64,000 bases of DNA from Zygnema circumcarinatum (lineage: Eukaryota; Streptophyta; Zygnematophyceae; Zygnematales; Zygnemataceae): positions 1,269,285 to 1,333,284 of the forward strand of contig CM074809.1 in the NCBI GenBank assembly GCA_037447605.1, written 5' to 3'. Numbering within the stretch: the first letter of the stretch is position 1; each line of letters starts with the position of its first letter. Positions 35,792-54,031 of the stretch are shown here, one piece after another. The translations under genes were made by a program, and so were the position numbers. The notes beneath the pieces are model-generated. The model was not told the origin of the DNA. It saw only the letters and a list, made by a program, of their open reading frames with translations, and ran no database searches.

Positions 35792-37519
35792 ATGGCTGCC
35801 ACTGCTGTGCTCGTGCCGCCTCCTTCCTTTCTTTTTACGCACTCACCCTCCATAGCCTGCGTCCCGGTCTGCAAAAGGCTTCAGAGAAGAGTTAGGGTTT
35901 CCACACGTCTTTGCCGGAGTCCCCAGGCAACCGCAGAGATTGGAGGGGTGGTGGCTGAGATTGGAGGAAAGTCTGAAATCACATGGCAGGTGCTTGTTGG
36001 AAGCATTGGTACGTTTTTTGGCTGATCCTGATGCACATAAATTCTTCAAATGCTGAGGGATGTGCCACTTGTCCACAGTATATTCATGAAGCAGTAAGAG
36101 ATTGTAAATTGGTTGCTGCAAGCAGTCATGCCCACAACTGTTGATCGATGGCTTAATTTTTCCATTTCAAATTTGACAAATATTTCTCAACAATTACGTT
36201 CCTCGCTGCTCCTCTTTTACCACTATGATTCTCAAGGAAGTTCATTTTTTTCATATTAAGGCTCAAGAGCATCTGCAAGACAGGAAAGAGCTGCAGGAAC
36301 TTCCATTTGCTTTCTGTTAGCAGCGCATCACCAGCTCGGTGCTGCGTCAGCATTGCTTCTGATTGCTCAGTGCAGCGCAGTTCTCTTGCAGTTGTGAAAA
36401 TTTGCCTAGAAGGTTTGGCAGAATCAGGAAAGGTTCATTTCGTGTCTCTGCCCTAAAAAGGAACCGCTGAAAAACGCAGCTTTCGCTGCTTACACCGCTT
36501 TCTTTGAAAACCTTTGCATTCGGTACTGTTTGTTAAGGAGCGACCATGAGATGACGACCACGATCCACTGACCTCCAAGTACAATTGTGCGCTAATGACT
36601 TTAAATGTGACAGCCGGCGTCACTCCGTTTGTGGTAGCTGGCATTGAGTTCAGTAAACGCATTGTGAGTATACCACATGCCACATCCTCTCCCCATTGTG
36701 AGTATAGTAACATGACACACGTTCCACAAAAGAAACAGTGAGCTGAAGTTACATTAAACAACTTGGTGCAACAGCAAGATGCATATTTGCCACGGACGTG
36801 TGTGCATTGGTTTGCACGAAACTTGGAGAAATTAGTCTTCATTTGATGTCCTATGTTAAGAGGCATGTCGAGGCAGTAACGCGAATGGGCGATGATGCGC
36901 CATGGCTGTGTAGATTGAACAACGGAATTGTGAGGTCTGTGGAGGTTCTGGGCTTCAGTTGGTAGGCCGCTTTTATCGGAAGTGCTCAGGATGCGGTGGG
37001 TCCTCATTGCTTTTACTATTGAATATTCTTCATGCTATCTTCTTTCCAGGACCTTCAACTCGGTGGTCCTCAGTGGTTCTCATGTCTGTTGATTGTCCTT
37101 GCAGTACAATTCTCGCTCTCTGAATAATGTCTCACCCTCACGTTAGCAGCAGAAGTTTGCGCAGGATAAACAAATCAGATCCCATGTCTGCCTGATGCAT
37201 ACAAAGTGCCTCACAATGACTCGAGTGAAAGCGGCTGATGTGTTGACATTGCAGGTCAAGAATGTCCAGTGATGGTTGCAATGGTAGCAACTGTAATGGA
37301 AGCTAAACAATTAGTTGGCTGTGTTCCCTTTCTTCAGCAGCAGTATTCCAACTTGATTTTGCCTTAATTCTTGATAAAGAAGTTTTACACTAGGAGTCTT
37401 TTGTATCAGCCATAAGTGCGTGATGCGCCTGAGCTTACCGATGTGGCTGTTCTTTCGCTGCGGGGGTTGCAGGAGGCTTTCTACCTTGGCAGTCGTGGAA
37501 ACGGTTCTTCTCTGGATGA
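35792..37519 (+). CDS. Plastid DnaJ-type cysteine-rich zinc-finger protein (BSD2-like)
   Basis: Exons 35792-36008, 36614-36663, 36914-36995 and 37473-37519 join in phase to 131 aa. The N-terminal 55 or so residues are a transit-peptide-like stretch. The conserved part has GVTPFVVAGIEFSKRI, CEVCGGSGL, RFYRKCSGCGGFLPWQSWKRFF at the end. These CxxCxGxG-type repeats bind zinc in the DnaJ cysteine-rich fold. Plant members lack the J domain and help plastid protein folding or assembly, as BSD2 does for Rubisco. The C-terminal FLPWQSW block is typical of an uncharacterised conserved plant plastid group rather than BSD2 itself. The last exons are short (50, 82 and 47 nt) and invisible to a simple ORF scan. 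Confidence 0.87.
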
Positions 37520-38056
37520 CACAATGTGGGGACACTACAGAGATTTTTTAAGCTCGTCTTGCAATATTTTGCTACTTTACCGTGGACTATTGTTCATTGA
37601 GAGCGTTCCTTTGCACATATTTTCAGATACCATCAAAAAAATAAAAAAATGACCATTATGAATATCAATATCAACTTTCATACTGTAGACAATGACATTT
37701 GAGTGTAGATCCACCCTTGATGGCGGATCAGCGCATGATGTGTGTCCAATTGTTCATGTGAATATACTCAATCGTTATTATGCGATAAGTTCACCATGTA
37801 AATGCCTCCCCACAATACTTTGCTGGAGCGTGCACCCTATCGCTGAAAAACACATGCCATGTCCCATACTCATGCCATGCCATACTCATGCCATGCCATA
37901 CTCAGACATGCACATATCCCATGCTGAGAGCAGACCACAAGCTCCACCTTACAGAGACGCAATGCAATTTCCATTAAGCGGCCTTTCTTATGAACACGAT
38001 TATAAAAATTATACACCGCTGCCGTTCCTAAACATGTACAAAGGGGAGCGCTCTCT
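37520..38056. other. Convergent spacer between zinc-finger and PsaO genes
   Basis: It holds both 3' UTRs. A short repeated CATGCCATACT unit occurs at 37855-37905. No gene is visible. Confidence 0.5.
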
Positions 38057-39141
38057 CTATCCGAAGTAGCCGTCGCCCCTGCCCTTGAAGCCGACCTGGC
38101 CGAGGAGGAGGGCAATGAAGAGGCCGGTGTGCCACAAGATCATCCACAGCCTGCACCCAATAACAGCTCGCAATGAATATCTATAAATAAATTCTTATAC
38201 GAATGAAAAAAATTGGCCTGCATTGTACCTCACGCAGCTCATAAGACCTAGATACCCCGAGCGCATCATCTACTCACACTGCCACCCTCAGCACTACCAG
38301 TCACGGACCTGATGAGCTACATGAGGGCATCACGTTACGAGAGCGAGTTTGAGACGACATGTGAAAGACTTGGATGACGATGAAGACGACGCTCACCAGA
38401 AGGGAGAGTCGAGGGAAGGGCCCACAGGGAACTTCGCGAGCTCAGGGCCGATGCTGCCGAAGAAGAGGCCGGTCAGGCTCTCGCCATTGATGGCGGGGAT
38501 GCTTGAAGGTGCGAGCCATCCGATGAGACCGAAGCCGACGACGGAGAGGTCCTTCCTCAGCCAGTTAGGGCTAAAGCTGCAGGTTCACACCCCTTCATCT
38601 TCTCTCAGTAACTGTCCGCCTTTTCATAAACAGCAAACCAAAAATCCTACGAGTAGCGAAGGAAGTGAATGAAGTGAAGGAAAGATAGGTGCATTCAGGG
38701 CACAAACCAGGTCACGCGGGCAGCACCGGCGGTGCGCTCAAGCTGCACTCCGGAGAAGCGAGCGCCGCTGCCGGACACGAAGGCTGCACAGCACCTCGAG
38801 CAGTCTCTTAGAAGGCACACTAATATGCTAGAGCACTTCCATTACCATTATAAGCCGACCTACTCTCTGGACAAGTAAACGAGAGAGGCATCCTACAAGG
38901 CCGGGGGTAGGAAACGCAGCGCACAAGTATCTTACTATCTTCCAACCCTAAAACAACCTATTCAAAGTCCCCGTTTCCCACCGTCCTCTCAAACACACAA
39001 ACGCTTTGCAGTCCCTCCCAGACAGAAGGCCCTTCCGGAAGCAATACCAGACTTGAGCTGAACGTTGGAGCGCACGCTCAAGGAGGATCCGGCCAAGCCA
39101 GTCACAGGCACGGCCACGGAGCAGGCAGCTGCGCACGCCAT
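38057..39141 (-). CDS. PSAO: Photosystem I subunit PsaO precursor
   Basis: Exons 39048-39141, 38708-38783, 38397-38576 and 38057-38150 join in phase to 147 aa. PsaO is a small two-helix thylakoid protein next to PsaL/PsaA that helps LHCII dock to photosystem I during state transitions; it occurs only in the green lineage and some red-lineage algae. The mature part is near-identical to plant PsaO: NWLRKDLSVVGFGLIGWLAP, SSIPAINGESLTGLFFGSIG, LWMILWHTGLFIALLLGQ and the GFKGRGDGYF end. The leader is a plastid transit peptide. The exon 1 donor is ambiguous: using 39003 instead of 39048 keeps phase but adds 15 residues. I prefer 39048 because 147 aa is closer to the usual 140. Confidence 0.92.
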
Positions 39142-39376
39142 GGCTGCAGAGCGCGAGAGTGTGCTAGTGCGAAAGCGTGAGAGAGAGTGCGTGACCAGAC
39201 TCCCTCTTCCTCCCCTCTCCCTGAGTGTATGCCTCCGCGGGGGGACGCCATCGCGGAGCGGATCGCGCGGGCAGGCGCCGATTGGCGTTGCGGCGCGCGG
39301 GCGGATAAGGACGCTAACGGCACCGCCCAAAGGGCCAGGAGGTGCGCGCAGCCGGGGAGGGGGGTACGAATAGGGA

Positions 39377-39492
39377 GCCACGTGGACGATTGTCAGCATG
39401 TGTGGATCACCGCAGTCTGCCACGTGGACTATCGCGGGCTGCCATGTGGACTATTGAGGGCTGCCACGTGGACGATTGCGGGCTGCCACGTA
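39377..39492. repeat. 22-bp tandem repeats each carrying a G-box, upstream of PSAO
   Basis: Three adjacent 22-bp units start at 39419, 39441 and 39463, each beginning GCCACGTGGAC or GCCATGTGGAC, with a partial unit after them at 39485 and a related one before at 39377. They lie 236-350 bp upstream of the PSAO start codon. G-boxes are bound by bZIP (HY5-type) and bHLH (PIF-type) factors in light control, which suits a photosystem gene. Confidence 0.75.
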
Positions 39493-40587
39493 TCTGACCT
39501 ACTACACCTATGGAGAGGGTAGGAGGCTAGGGAGTAGGGACGCCATGGCTTAAGGTTAGGAGTGGTGGTAGGTGCACTATGTGGGGTAGGAGTGAGGCCC
39601 TAGACTCAAGGTGATGGGGGGGTGTGGGGCTAGGAGGAGTGGGTTTTGTTAAACATGGATGCATGGCGCGAGAGAGGGGTGTAGACATTGGAGCAGTTCC
39701 ACTTGCTTGCAGGTGGTCGGTCAGTGATGGCGAGGCGGCGCGAGGAGGCAATGATCTCAATGATCATGGTGGTTCATGATCATTCGTGGTTTGCGATCGC
39801 ATGCATGCAGTCGAGAGAGTGCCGCATGGGGGTGTTGAAGTCATTGGGATACATTCGGAAAACGAAGGCTCAAGTGAGGAAAATGGCATTGATCTCACGA
39901 TGGCGAGGCCTTCAAATGTACATGGACAAAAGCACTTAAGCTCGTCCTATTGTTGCGGTGGTGGTGGTGTGATGGTTCACAACATCACATCAGAAGAGAA
40001 TAGGCAACTGAATTCGTTGGATGAAGCTGGAACTCAGCGGCGCAGTTGAAACACAGTTTAAAGCGGAGGGCGCAGCTGCCCATCAGACAGACTTCAAGCG
40101 TCTCTTAGACCAGCAGAACACATGGAGACATGCCCTCCTGCTCGGCAAAGCTTACATGTACAAGAGGCGCAGTTTCTCATAGCCGTTATTGAGCACCGTC
40201 TACAAAAACGCTGAGAATATTGAACAGACTCAACAGCGCTAAACAGCGCGTACGGAGGGCCTACCCTTACTCCCAACCTGCCCTGCAATCTGCAAAAACC
40301 TAAGGAAAAAGGTCTGTTTTCGTCGCTTCCAAAATACATCTGCGAATATACAAGGGCCTAGCTACATTGAAAGCGGATAATGAAGAGATAGAAAAAAAAA
40401 ACGAGAGCATACAGCGCATTTTGGACTGTGCTCTGTCGGCTGAGCTTCAGAGGCATGTAAGCAGCCATAAACCCTTTCCTTGGCTTCCGTATTGCCGGCT
40501 TGCAGCTTACATGCAGGGTCTGCTCCTTTCTTTCTTACTGAACAAGGGGGTGGTGGCTGTACAAGGAAGGGACCTTCCCCTACGCCT
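39493..40587. other. Spacer between PSS1 3' end and PSAO promoter
   Basis: About 1.1 kb on which I can place only the 3' UTR of PSS1 and distal promoter of PSAO. Open frames at 39688-39939 and 40367-40786 have no recognisable domain; the latter overlaps the last PSS1 exon on the other strand. Confidence 0.4.
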
Positions 40588-46762
<6,175 letters not shown>

Positions 46763-47281
46763 GGCCGACCCCTCCCCGCCCCGCCCCTTCCAGCACCCCG
46801 CGCACTCGCTGACAGGCAGGCAGCCAGGCAGGCAGGCAGGCGGAGGGAAGGAGAGGAAGAGGGAGAGGAAGAGGGAGAGAGTGTGGGAGAGGGGGAGGGA
46901 GGGAGAGGAGGCGCGAGGAGGGAGGGCCACGTGGCGGAGGGCGGCGTCAGCAGGCGGCGGAGGGCGGTTGTGAGGGCGCCACGTGGAGATCCGGGGACGA
47001 ATATTCGGACGGGCGGTGAAAGATCTTGGGGTGGACAACGACAGGCTCGGGGCCGTTCGCACTAGGTCCAGGAGTCAGACGCCACGTGGCAGACACGTAG
47101 CGGCGACGTGGCGCGGGAGGGGCTGTCTTTGGAGGGCGGTTGCCACCTGGACGTCGGTTCGCAAGTGCGGTGATCCCTCCTCCCGTGGCAGGGGGCCGGC
47201 CCGTCCATGGCAGATGGGCGGAGCAGGCGGAAGCGGAGCCTTTTTGCGGTCCGGTCCGTCGCGAGCGGTCCTCGTGGTGGT

Positions 47282-47355
47282 GCACGTGCATGGGCATGTG
47301 CATGTGCATCGGCATGGGCATGGGCATGGGCATGGGCATGTGCATGGGCATGTGT

Positions 47356-47393
<38 letters not shown>

Positions 47394-47396
47394 AGG

Positions 47397-47446
<50 letters not shown>

Positions 47447-47575
47447 CGGGCATGGGCATGGGCATGGGCACGGGCATGGGCATGGGCATGTGCATGTGCA
47501 TGTGCACGTGCATGTGCATGTGCATGTGCATGTGCATGTGCATGTGCATGTGCATGTGTATGTGCATGCGCATGT
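47282..47575. repeat. About 49 copies of a GGGCAT/GTGCAT hexamer
   Basis: A strict 6-bp period is kept over roughly 295 bp with single-base changes only. GGGCAT dominates from about 47306 to 47485 and GTGCAT from about 47486 to 47573, so two variants have spread separately. The array has no stop in any frame, which creates false long open frames of Met-Pro, His-Gly or Ala-His type. GTGCAT units contain TGCATG, the complement of the RY element core CATGCA. Confidence 0.95.
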
Positions 47576-48106
47576 GCGCCAAGCTGCATTGTTGGCGAAC
47601 AGTGGCCGCATGACAGTCCGTGCCACGTGGGCGCCAGATATTGTCTCCTAGTGACTTGTTTTAATTTGGATCCCAAAGCCATCGGTTGTACGGACGGTGG
47701 CGGCGCGGCTGCGAGCCTGCCGCCCGGCAACGCGACAAATGGCAACCCGTAGGCCTCCTGGCAAGCCGTACAGTTCATTTAATGTCCGTACACTTCCCTC
47801 GTCCCTACCCCATGCTGCCCGCCACGTAAGCCAAGCCCTCACTGCATGTTTGCATGACGTCAAGAAAACCTGACGTCATTTCGTACAAACCCAGATGAAC
47901 ATTGACTTTAAGAGGTCCGTTGGGGGCTGCTGTTGCAGTAAAGAGAGGGAGGCTCGCTCGATAAAGTCACATTCGGAGTCGTTCCTTTTCAGTTCTCAAC
48001 TTCACACCCTCGCCAGTTGTCCCTGCCCATTCTCCCTCCCTCCCTCCTTCCCTCTCGCTCTCTCCCCCTCCTGTGGTGGATTAGGAGCTGCCACACACCG
48101 GCGGCC

Positions 48107-48148
48107 ATGGCAGGCGCGCCCTCGAGGGCGGAGCTGCCGCTGTGGTAG
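48107..48148 (+). other. Possible upstream ORF before the glycosyltransferase-like gene
   Basis: A 13-codon frame starts at an ATG in strong context (GGCCATGG) and ends 58 nt before the proposed main start codon at 48207. If the transcript begins upstream of it, it could limit translation of the main frame. It could instead belong to an alternative first exon. Confidence 0.4.
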
Positions 48149-48206
48149 TCGTGCGGGTGCAGCGGTCGTCGCTTTTGGCTCTTGAGATCGAGCAGGGCCT
48201 CCCTCC

Positions 48207-48868
48207 ATGATGGGCGGGTGGAAGCTGCCCCTCGGCGGGCCGCCCGGCCGCCTCTTCAAGGTCTCGCAGCGCGTCCATGTCCGCCAGGCCTCCGGAAGCA
48301 GTGCTGCTCCCACTGCACCTGTCTCTTCCTTCAGCAAACCTCCTCTCAGGTAAGGTATGCGTCAGGCCCGCCGAGAGCTGCTCTGCTTCAGAACATATGC
48401 ATCCAAAGAGCATATGTATCAGAAGGAGCATTTTCCCTATGTTAAAGCACTTTTTGGTTTTCCTTGGAAGACATGGAATTCCTTCAGCTTTTGCAGGGAT
48501 CAGTTTTCTCGTCGCCCTTGCTTTTTACTACTGAGGATTTTAAGGTTTTTTTGGTTTTTTAGGGGGGTTTTTTTTTTTTTTTTAAGTTAGAGATTGCCTT
48601 TTGGCGACTTGCAATGTGTGTCATTTCGTATACGTTCAATACGTAGTGTTTTTTATTGAAATCGCTAGCATTACTTGGTCACCTCATCACGATTCAAGAT
48701 CATACATTTTTTTTTGCTGAAAAAGCAACTAGCGGAAGGAAAATCAAAAGAGGTAAACGAAGGAAAGATTCTTGCCTTTGTATAGAGAAAAGAGCGTTGC
48801 TCCGCATAGAATCCTTTCCCTTTGAGGCAATTCTTCAAGTTTTCATCACCTTCGTTCTACATTTTTTT

Positions 48869-48911
<43 letters not shown>

Positions 48912-51900
48912 CGTTCTCAAAGTGTTGAGCGGAGTGTCTCCATGAAGTAACTTCACATGTGGAGATTGCCGTTTTATGCAGAATTTAGCAAGCAAAAGTT
49001 TGCTGGGACTAGTCTGTTCGCGGCGACTTCTTGTTACAGATTCTGATAAGAACAGACTGCTAACAATGAACCAACAGCTGTCAAATGCTAAGGGTTTACT
49101 GGAGCCATTCATCACTCTAGTGAAAAAAGGGGAACGTAAGTCATGAAATTAAAAGCTGGAAGCGGGACATGCCTTGCTCCAGCGATCGTTTATAGGATTT
49201 TTTTTAGTGTTTTGGGTTATCGACTGCGAACAGCTAACCAGACAAGTCAATAGCTTCTACCTTCGACTCACATAACTTCTCTTGGTCCCTGGTATGGCAG
49301 AGTTTCATCATGGCAAACAACCTTAAGACGATGGACTTTGCAACTGAGCTATTTGGCTGTACTCTTTTCAATCGCCTTATATGCAAGTGTGGCAGTAGAG
49401 GACTTTTCACGAAGACTGGCAAACACTCCACACACACCCTTGCCCAAGAGGGCACAGGCAATTCTTAACCTGGTGGGAACAGGAGTATTTGGTGAGCAAT
49501 CACTTACCTTTCGGCCTATTGACAAATTGCCTTTGACTTACTGATTGAGGACTCCCAGGTATCTGCGTACATTCAAGGAAACCGGTAAAGGGTCATTGAA
49601 AAGATATCACGGCTATTTGTTTCATCATCCAATCACTTACATTTTGCAATGTAGTTGACGTGGGCTTCCGTTTTCAATTCAACTATCTGGATGAGAATCG
49701 ACTTAGATCGGGGCTGCTTGTTTGTCATGTTTTGGTTCGAAGGATATCAGTTTCCCTCAGCTGTTCCTCATAGGTAGAAGAAACTTACAGGCCTTAGTGT
49801 CCTTTCTCAGCTGGTTGGTGAACAGAGCTACTGTCAGTGATATGACCATGTTTTGAGGTGTGAGTGTGGGTGTGTAGAGCCAGTAAAGCCCGTGCTATTG
49901 GAACAGCAAAATGTGGTAAAAAAAAAGCCGAGGCAGCAGGATTGGAGAAGACTTCCTATTTACGAGCAGACACCTGTTGTGTTTATCGCCAGCCATGTCC
50001 CTAATGAACCCGACCATCCGGCCATTCGCGTACTCAAACAAGTAAAGTGGCAGTCACAGAACACTCTTAGAGAGCTAAAAACACCGATGAGTGGTGGAAC
50101 CATGTAGGTGAAAGGGGATTAAAAACTAGTTAAAAGGAACAATTTCTCATGCGTTTGAACTTGGGAGCTTAGGAGGGAAAGCATGAGGCATTAATAAGGT
50201 GACAGCTGTCACGAATGGAGGTCGAGTTGGTGGTAATATAGCGACTTCTCAGGATATGTGTAGCTTCAGGATTGCAGGAGAAGGGCATGGTAAGGGAGAC
50301 AAGGTATGTGAGGCAGGGAGCAGAAGAGAAAGGAAGTGGGCATGAAGTAGGTCAAGCTGTCAATTCCTCAGAGGTTGCATGGGAAGGGTACAAAAACATA
50401 GAGAAAGAGAATAAAGTTTTGACATTAGCAAGATGTATGCATTAAAAACTAATCAATAGACTGGTGAATGTAATCAATCATTTTTGGTGGCTTGGCCAGG
50501 CTATCATAGTCTTCAAACAGCACTCTACAATGAGCATTGGAACTAGGGTGGAGCCAAGAGTTTCTTGGAAAATATAACACTGAACGTTGGATCAAACACA
50601 AGAGGGCCGCCTATCTATGTATTTGTTAACTTCGTATCTTCCTCGTTTGACTTTCTTTCCCTATCTTGGGCGAGGATGCAGGCTCGGAAACTTAACGAAC
50701 TGGTTTATTTGTTGGGTCCCAAGCCTCACCCACATTTGCGGAAACTGAATGTAATCGTTGAACCGAAGGAGATTTACAATGAAACAATAAATTGGGTTTG
50801 GGTGAGTTTCAAATCTTTCTCTTTATCGCTTTCGTCAGTGCGAAGACATTTCTATTAACCTGAGATAGCCAAGATGTTGGATAGACGAAGAAATGAAGGC
50901 AAAGGACGGGATGAGGTGGAAGTTCAAATGAGGAGAAGGGACTCACTTTAGGACAAATGAAGGGAGGTGTTAATGATTTAGAGAGTAGTGAAATAGAAGT
51001 CAGGTAGGAGCGAGAAGGAAAAACATTAAAAAAAAGGCATTGGCATGGAGAATAAGGAAGCATGAAGGGAGTGAGAAAGCTTTGAAATGATTCCTTTGCT
51101 AGAATGAGCAAGGTGTTATCAAGCAGGAATTCCTAGCTTATCATTTGAGAGCGTTAAAACAGAACTTCTAAAGCGGGGAGGAGCTCCTGCTTTTCGGTTT
51201 TTCGTTTCCGAAAGTATTGTTCCAGGGTACAGGATACGTCTTGTTCTATATGGATTAAAGTAAAACGCATGTATTGTTCAATGAAAAGAGTGTACGAGAT
51301 GGCATGATGACTGTGATGTCAAACTTGAGATGACGACAGCTTGATAAGGAAACGGAAAGTAAGACTTCGAGAAATGAACCTCCAAGAGAGATGGATCAGA
51401 CATGTAGACAGGGGACAGTATAGGTGAGAGGGATGATGAAGAGTATGATGTGAGTGTTTACTAGCACGAAAGTCAGAGGAGCAGACTGGTAGGAGGCCAT
51501 GAGTGAAGGCTAAGAAAGGGCTCTGGAAACAGAGGAAGACTTACAAGATCGTGGCTTCTTGCTTGAAGACTGTAGCAAGTCCACGTGCTCTTTGCTCTTC
51601 CGTTCCGCTTTTTCTCCTGTCGCTGAGCTTTGGGGTTGATGGAGATTGTCTGGACAGGCCAACATTGGGAATGTGAAGATGGATGTGTTCCGGTGGTGGA
51701 TGCTCCGATCCTTCATGCATCGTCATGGGTACAAGCGCGCCCTTCTTCTCTCAGTGGAGGTGATGCTGTATGCCAACGCCACTGAATGGGCCGCATGGCT
51801 ATTTCCCACAACCAAGTTGGCCTTACCAGTTCGCTGGCCAAGTCTGCAGCCTCCCCCTTCCCCAAGCCAATACATCTCCACCGCTGTTTCGTCCCACGCT

Positions 51901-53707
51901 GGTCCGATGCGTTCCCTTCCACCACTCCCTCTCATCACTCTTCAAACCCTAAAGGTGTAAAAACTTGGAAATCCTCCTTATCTGCCGCACTTCCTCCCTT
52001 TTGAAACATTCAAAGGGGGGTTACACTATGATTTTGATATGTCTGTTCAATGTTGACTCTTTCTGTTGTCTGGGCATTGCGGCGTTTGCCTTCTTCCCAG
52101 CTTTTAGGCTAACACGTTAACTTCTTGATTCTTCTTGATGGTCTGTGCAGGGCTTTGGTCTGTTGAAGCTTTGACGGACTTTGTGGACTTTTGGAGGGCG
52201 GCATTGGCGGTGGGGCTATTTGGGGGTGAGCCGGGCAGCCTTGAGCTCATGAAGAGGAAAGAATATGGTGAAGCCAATCTGTTGGGTTGGTATTCCTACA
52301 GTGATTGCTGGGTGCAGCCCAACTTGGATCCGCCGTGCATGGCTGAGGCACACGTCGGCATCACGTGAGTTTTTTTTACTCCCAACATCATTGAGAGTTT
52401 GTTTTCGGATTCTGGTGGTTTATGGGTTTATTTGGACCATTTTTGGGAGAGCTGGTTATGCCCTGTTGCTGCTGCTTTGGGAGGGAATCTGACTCCCATA
52501 GTGAGCCCAGCGACCTGGTCGTCTGCCGGAGGAGTGTGAGTAACAAGAGCATCGGTATGCTTGGTTTAACGAGAAAACAAACTGCCGAATAGTAAAATCT
52601 GAGATAGAGATTAAGTTAATGTTGAGAATTTTGACGTGAGGAGACAACAGATTTGGTAATCATAGGGCAGTAAGGGGCTGGGAAAACTTGCAGGCCGAAA
52701 CTGGCAGCAAAGATAAGGCGCAAGTTCACTCCCAAGTTTCAGGTGGAGTCCCTGTGCCAACCAAGATGGTGTCAGAACTCTACGTGGTCAGAGTTTGGCC
52801 TCTGCGTTTTTGACAACAACTTTTCAGTGGCCACACCGTCACGGTTCTTTAGGTTCACATTGAAGGACAAGTGCCCCTCTTCAAAACTCTACGAACACTT
52901 TGATGCCTGGATGGAGGGAGCCCCCAAGAGATCTGTGCAGTTTCTTGTAGTGCATTTTCAGGTCTGCAATTTACCCCTTTGCTCTCGCCCCTTTTTCAAA
53001 GACCCTTTGCTGCTTTCAAAATACGAACTTTTTGGCCCACTATGCTTGTTTGTCTTTAGCTTTTAACCTTCAGAGGAAAGAGTTGACCCAGTTTCTTGTC
53101 TAACAGCCCGCTTGTGGCGGCTTCTTGGCAGGGAAGTAGAAGAGAATTTTTGAAATTGGAGGACCCGGACCCCTCGAGGTCGTGGGGAAGCTCCCCTTTT
53201 TAGAGCACTTTTTTGTACCCAGATTTGTCAATAATGTTAATTTGGTCACTTGAAGCCCGTGTAAAGCGTAATTGATATTAGGAGGCGTGTGGAGCCTGAA
53301 AGCAAAGCCTCCTCTGCCTGTTAGCCATTTGTGACTGCCACTAGTCATGAAGGTATGATCATCGGATTCTTGTTTTCATCGTTGATGGAAAGTGTCCTAT
53401 TTGTATGGCCTTGCACGGAGTCTTCAATTCCGCTGATCTCAGGATTGGCGAGAAGATTCTCAGGAAGACTGCGAGCAAGGTCTTTGCAAAACTGCATCCA
53501 TGGAGCCGTTCTTTGTTGACTGTGCAGCAAAAGCACAATAAACAAACCCGCGATGTATTTGTGTGCTAGGAAACTCGAAATTTCAATCCCATGCAAGGCC
53601 ATACAGCCAGTTGTGTTGAATAATCCTAAAACTAACTTGAAAAAGCTAGTTCAGTAACGGATTTTCCAGCCGATTTAAGTCTTTGCAGGCCATCTCCATT
53701 GTTTGAA
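48207..53707 (+). CDS. Glycosyltransferase-like type II membrane protein, unassigned
   Basis: Eight exons join in phase to 453 aa: 48207-48349, 49301-49491, 49878-50041, 50682-50801, 51658-51901, 52151-52364, 52694-52961 and 53690-53707. A short basic N-terminus is followed by one hydrophobic segment (about 62-80), as in Golgi glycosyltransferases. The lumenal part resembles a loose GT-A group: VVFIASHVPNEPDHPAIRVLKQARKLNELVYL, VFRWWMLRSFMH, a strand LLLSVEVMLYAN where DxD is expected, then VEALTDFVDFWRAAL and GWYSYSDCWV. I cannot name the family or substrate. The exon 5 donor (GTCCGA) was chosen because it restores phase and is weak. The last exon is only 18 nt; without it the frame would read on to 53066. 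Exons 1-4 and 6-7 are firmer than the ends. Confidence 0.65.
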
Positions 53708-54031
53708 GAGGGCGGGTGGGCGGCCCTTCGGCGAGGCGCATCATGGCTCAATCTTCAAGTGAATAAAAAAAGTCTTGTAACGACCATTTTCTCCCAAAGG
53801 TGAAAGCCGTTTTCTATTTGCTTTTTGCTATGTGCTCCCTGTTCTATCTGCTGCTATTTTCTTGACTCATTTCTATCGTTGACAGCATAATTCACATTTA
53901 AAATGCCATGCAGCAACCAGTAACCCATAGCAGACATACGCACACCTGCGGAAGAGACGATTCATCACTCTCCCAATCTTTTTATTGCGAAGTAAACAGC
54001 TAAGCACAGAGTTCAAGAGGCCTCGTTCTCA
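53708..54031. other. Convergent spacer between glycosyltransferase-like and NOL10 genes
   Basis: 324 bp with an AATAAA at 53761-53766 that may polyadenylate the left gene. Nothing else is seen. Confidence 0.5.

Larger units (their letters stand above)
46763..48206. promoter_or_regulatory. Divergent promoter between PSS1 and the glycosyltransferase-like gene
   Basis: This 1.4-kb spacer holds a purine tract close to PSS1 (46840-46915, a Y-patch on the sense strand), five or more CACGTGG/ACGTGGC boxes between 46928 and 47110 and one at 47622, the hexamer array at 47282-47575, GTACGG-type strings at 47688 and 47767-47790, and two TGACGTCA palindromes at 47855-47862 and 47871-47878. A second pyrimidine patch lies at 48028-48070 before the right-hand gene. 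Confidence 0.6.

Noticed and set aside
39688-40049. Open frames between PSAO and PSS1
   Set aside because: No recognisable motif, no partner exons and low-complexity composition; probably distal promoter sequence.
46947-47778. Open frames of Met-Pro, Met-His, Gly-His or Ala-His repeats
   Set aside because: The hexamer repeat has no stop codon in any frame; these are by-products of a 6-bp period that is a multiple of three.
52962-53066. Read-through end of the glycosyltransferase-like protein without the last splice
   Set aside because: Kept as an alternative only; the GT donor after TTTTCAG and an in-phase final exon are at least as likely, and the extra tail is hydrophobic and Phe-rich like an intron translation.
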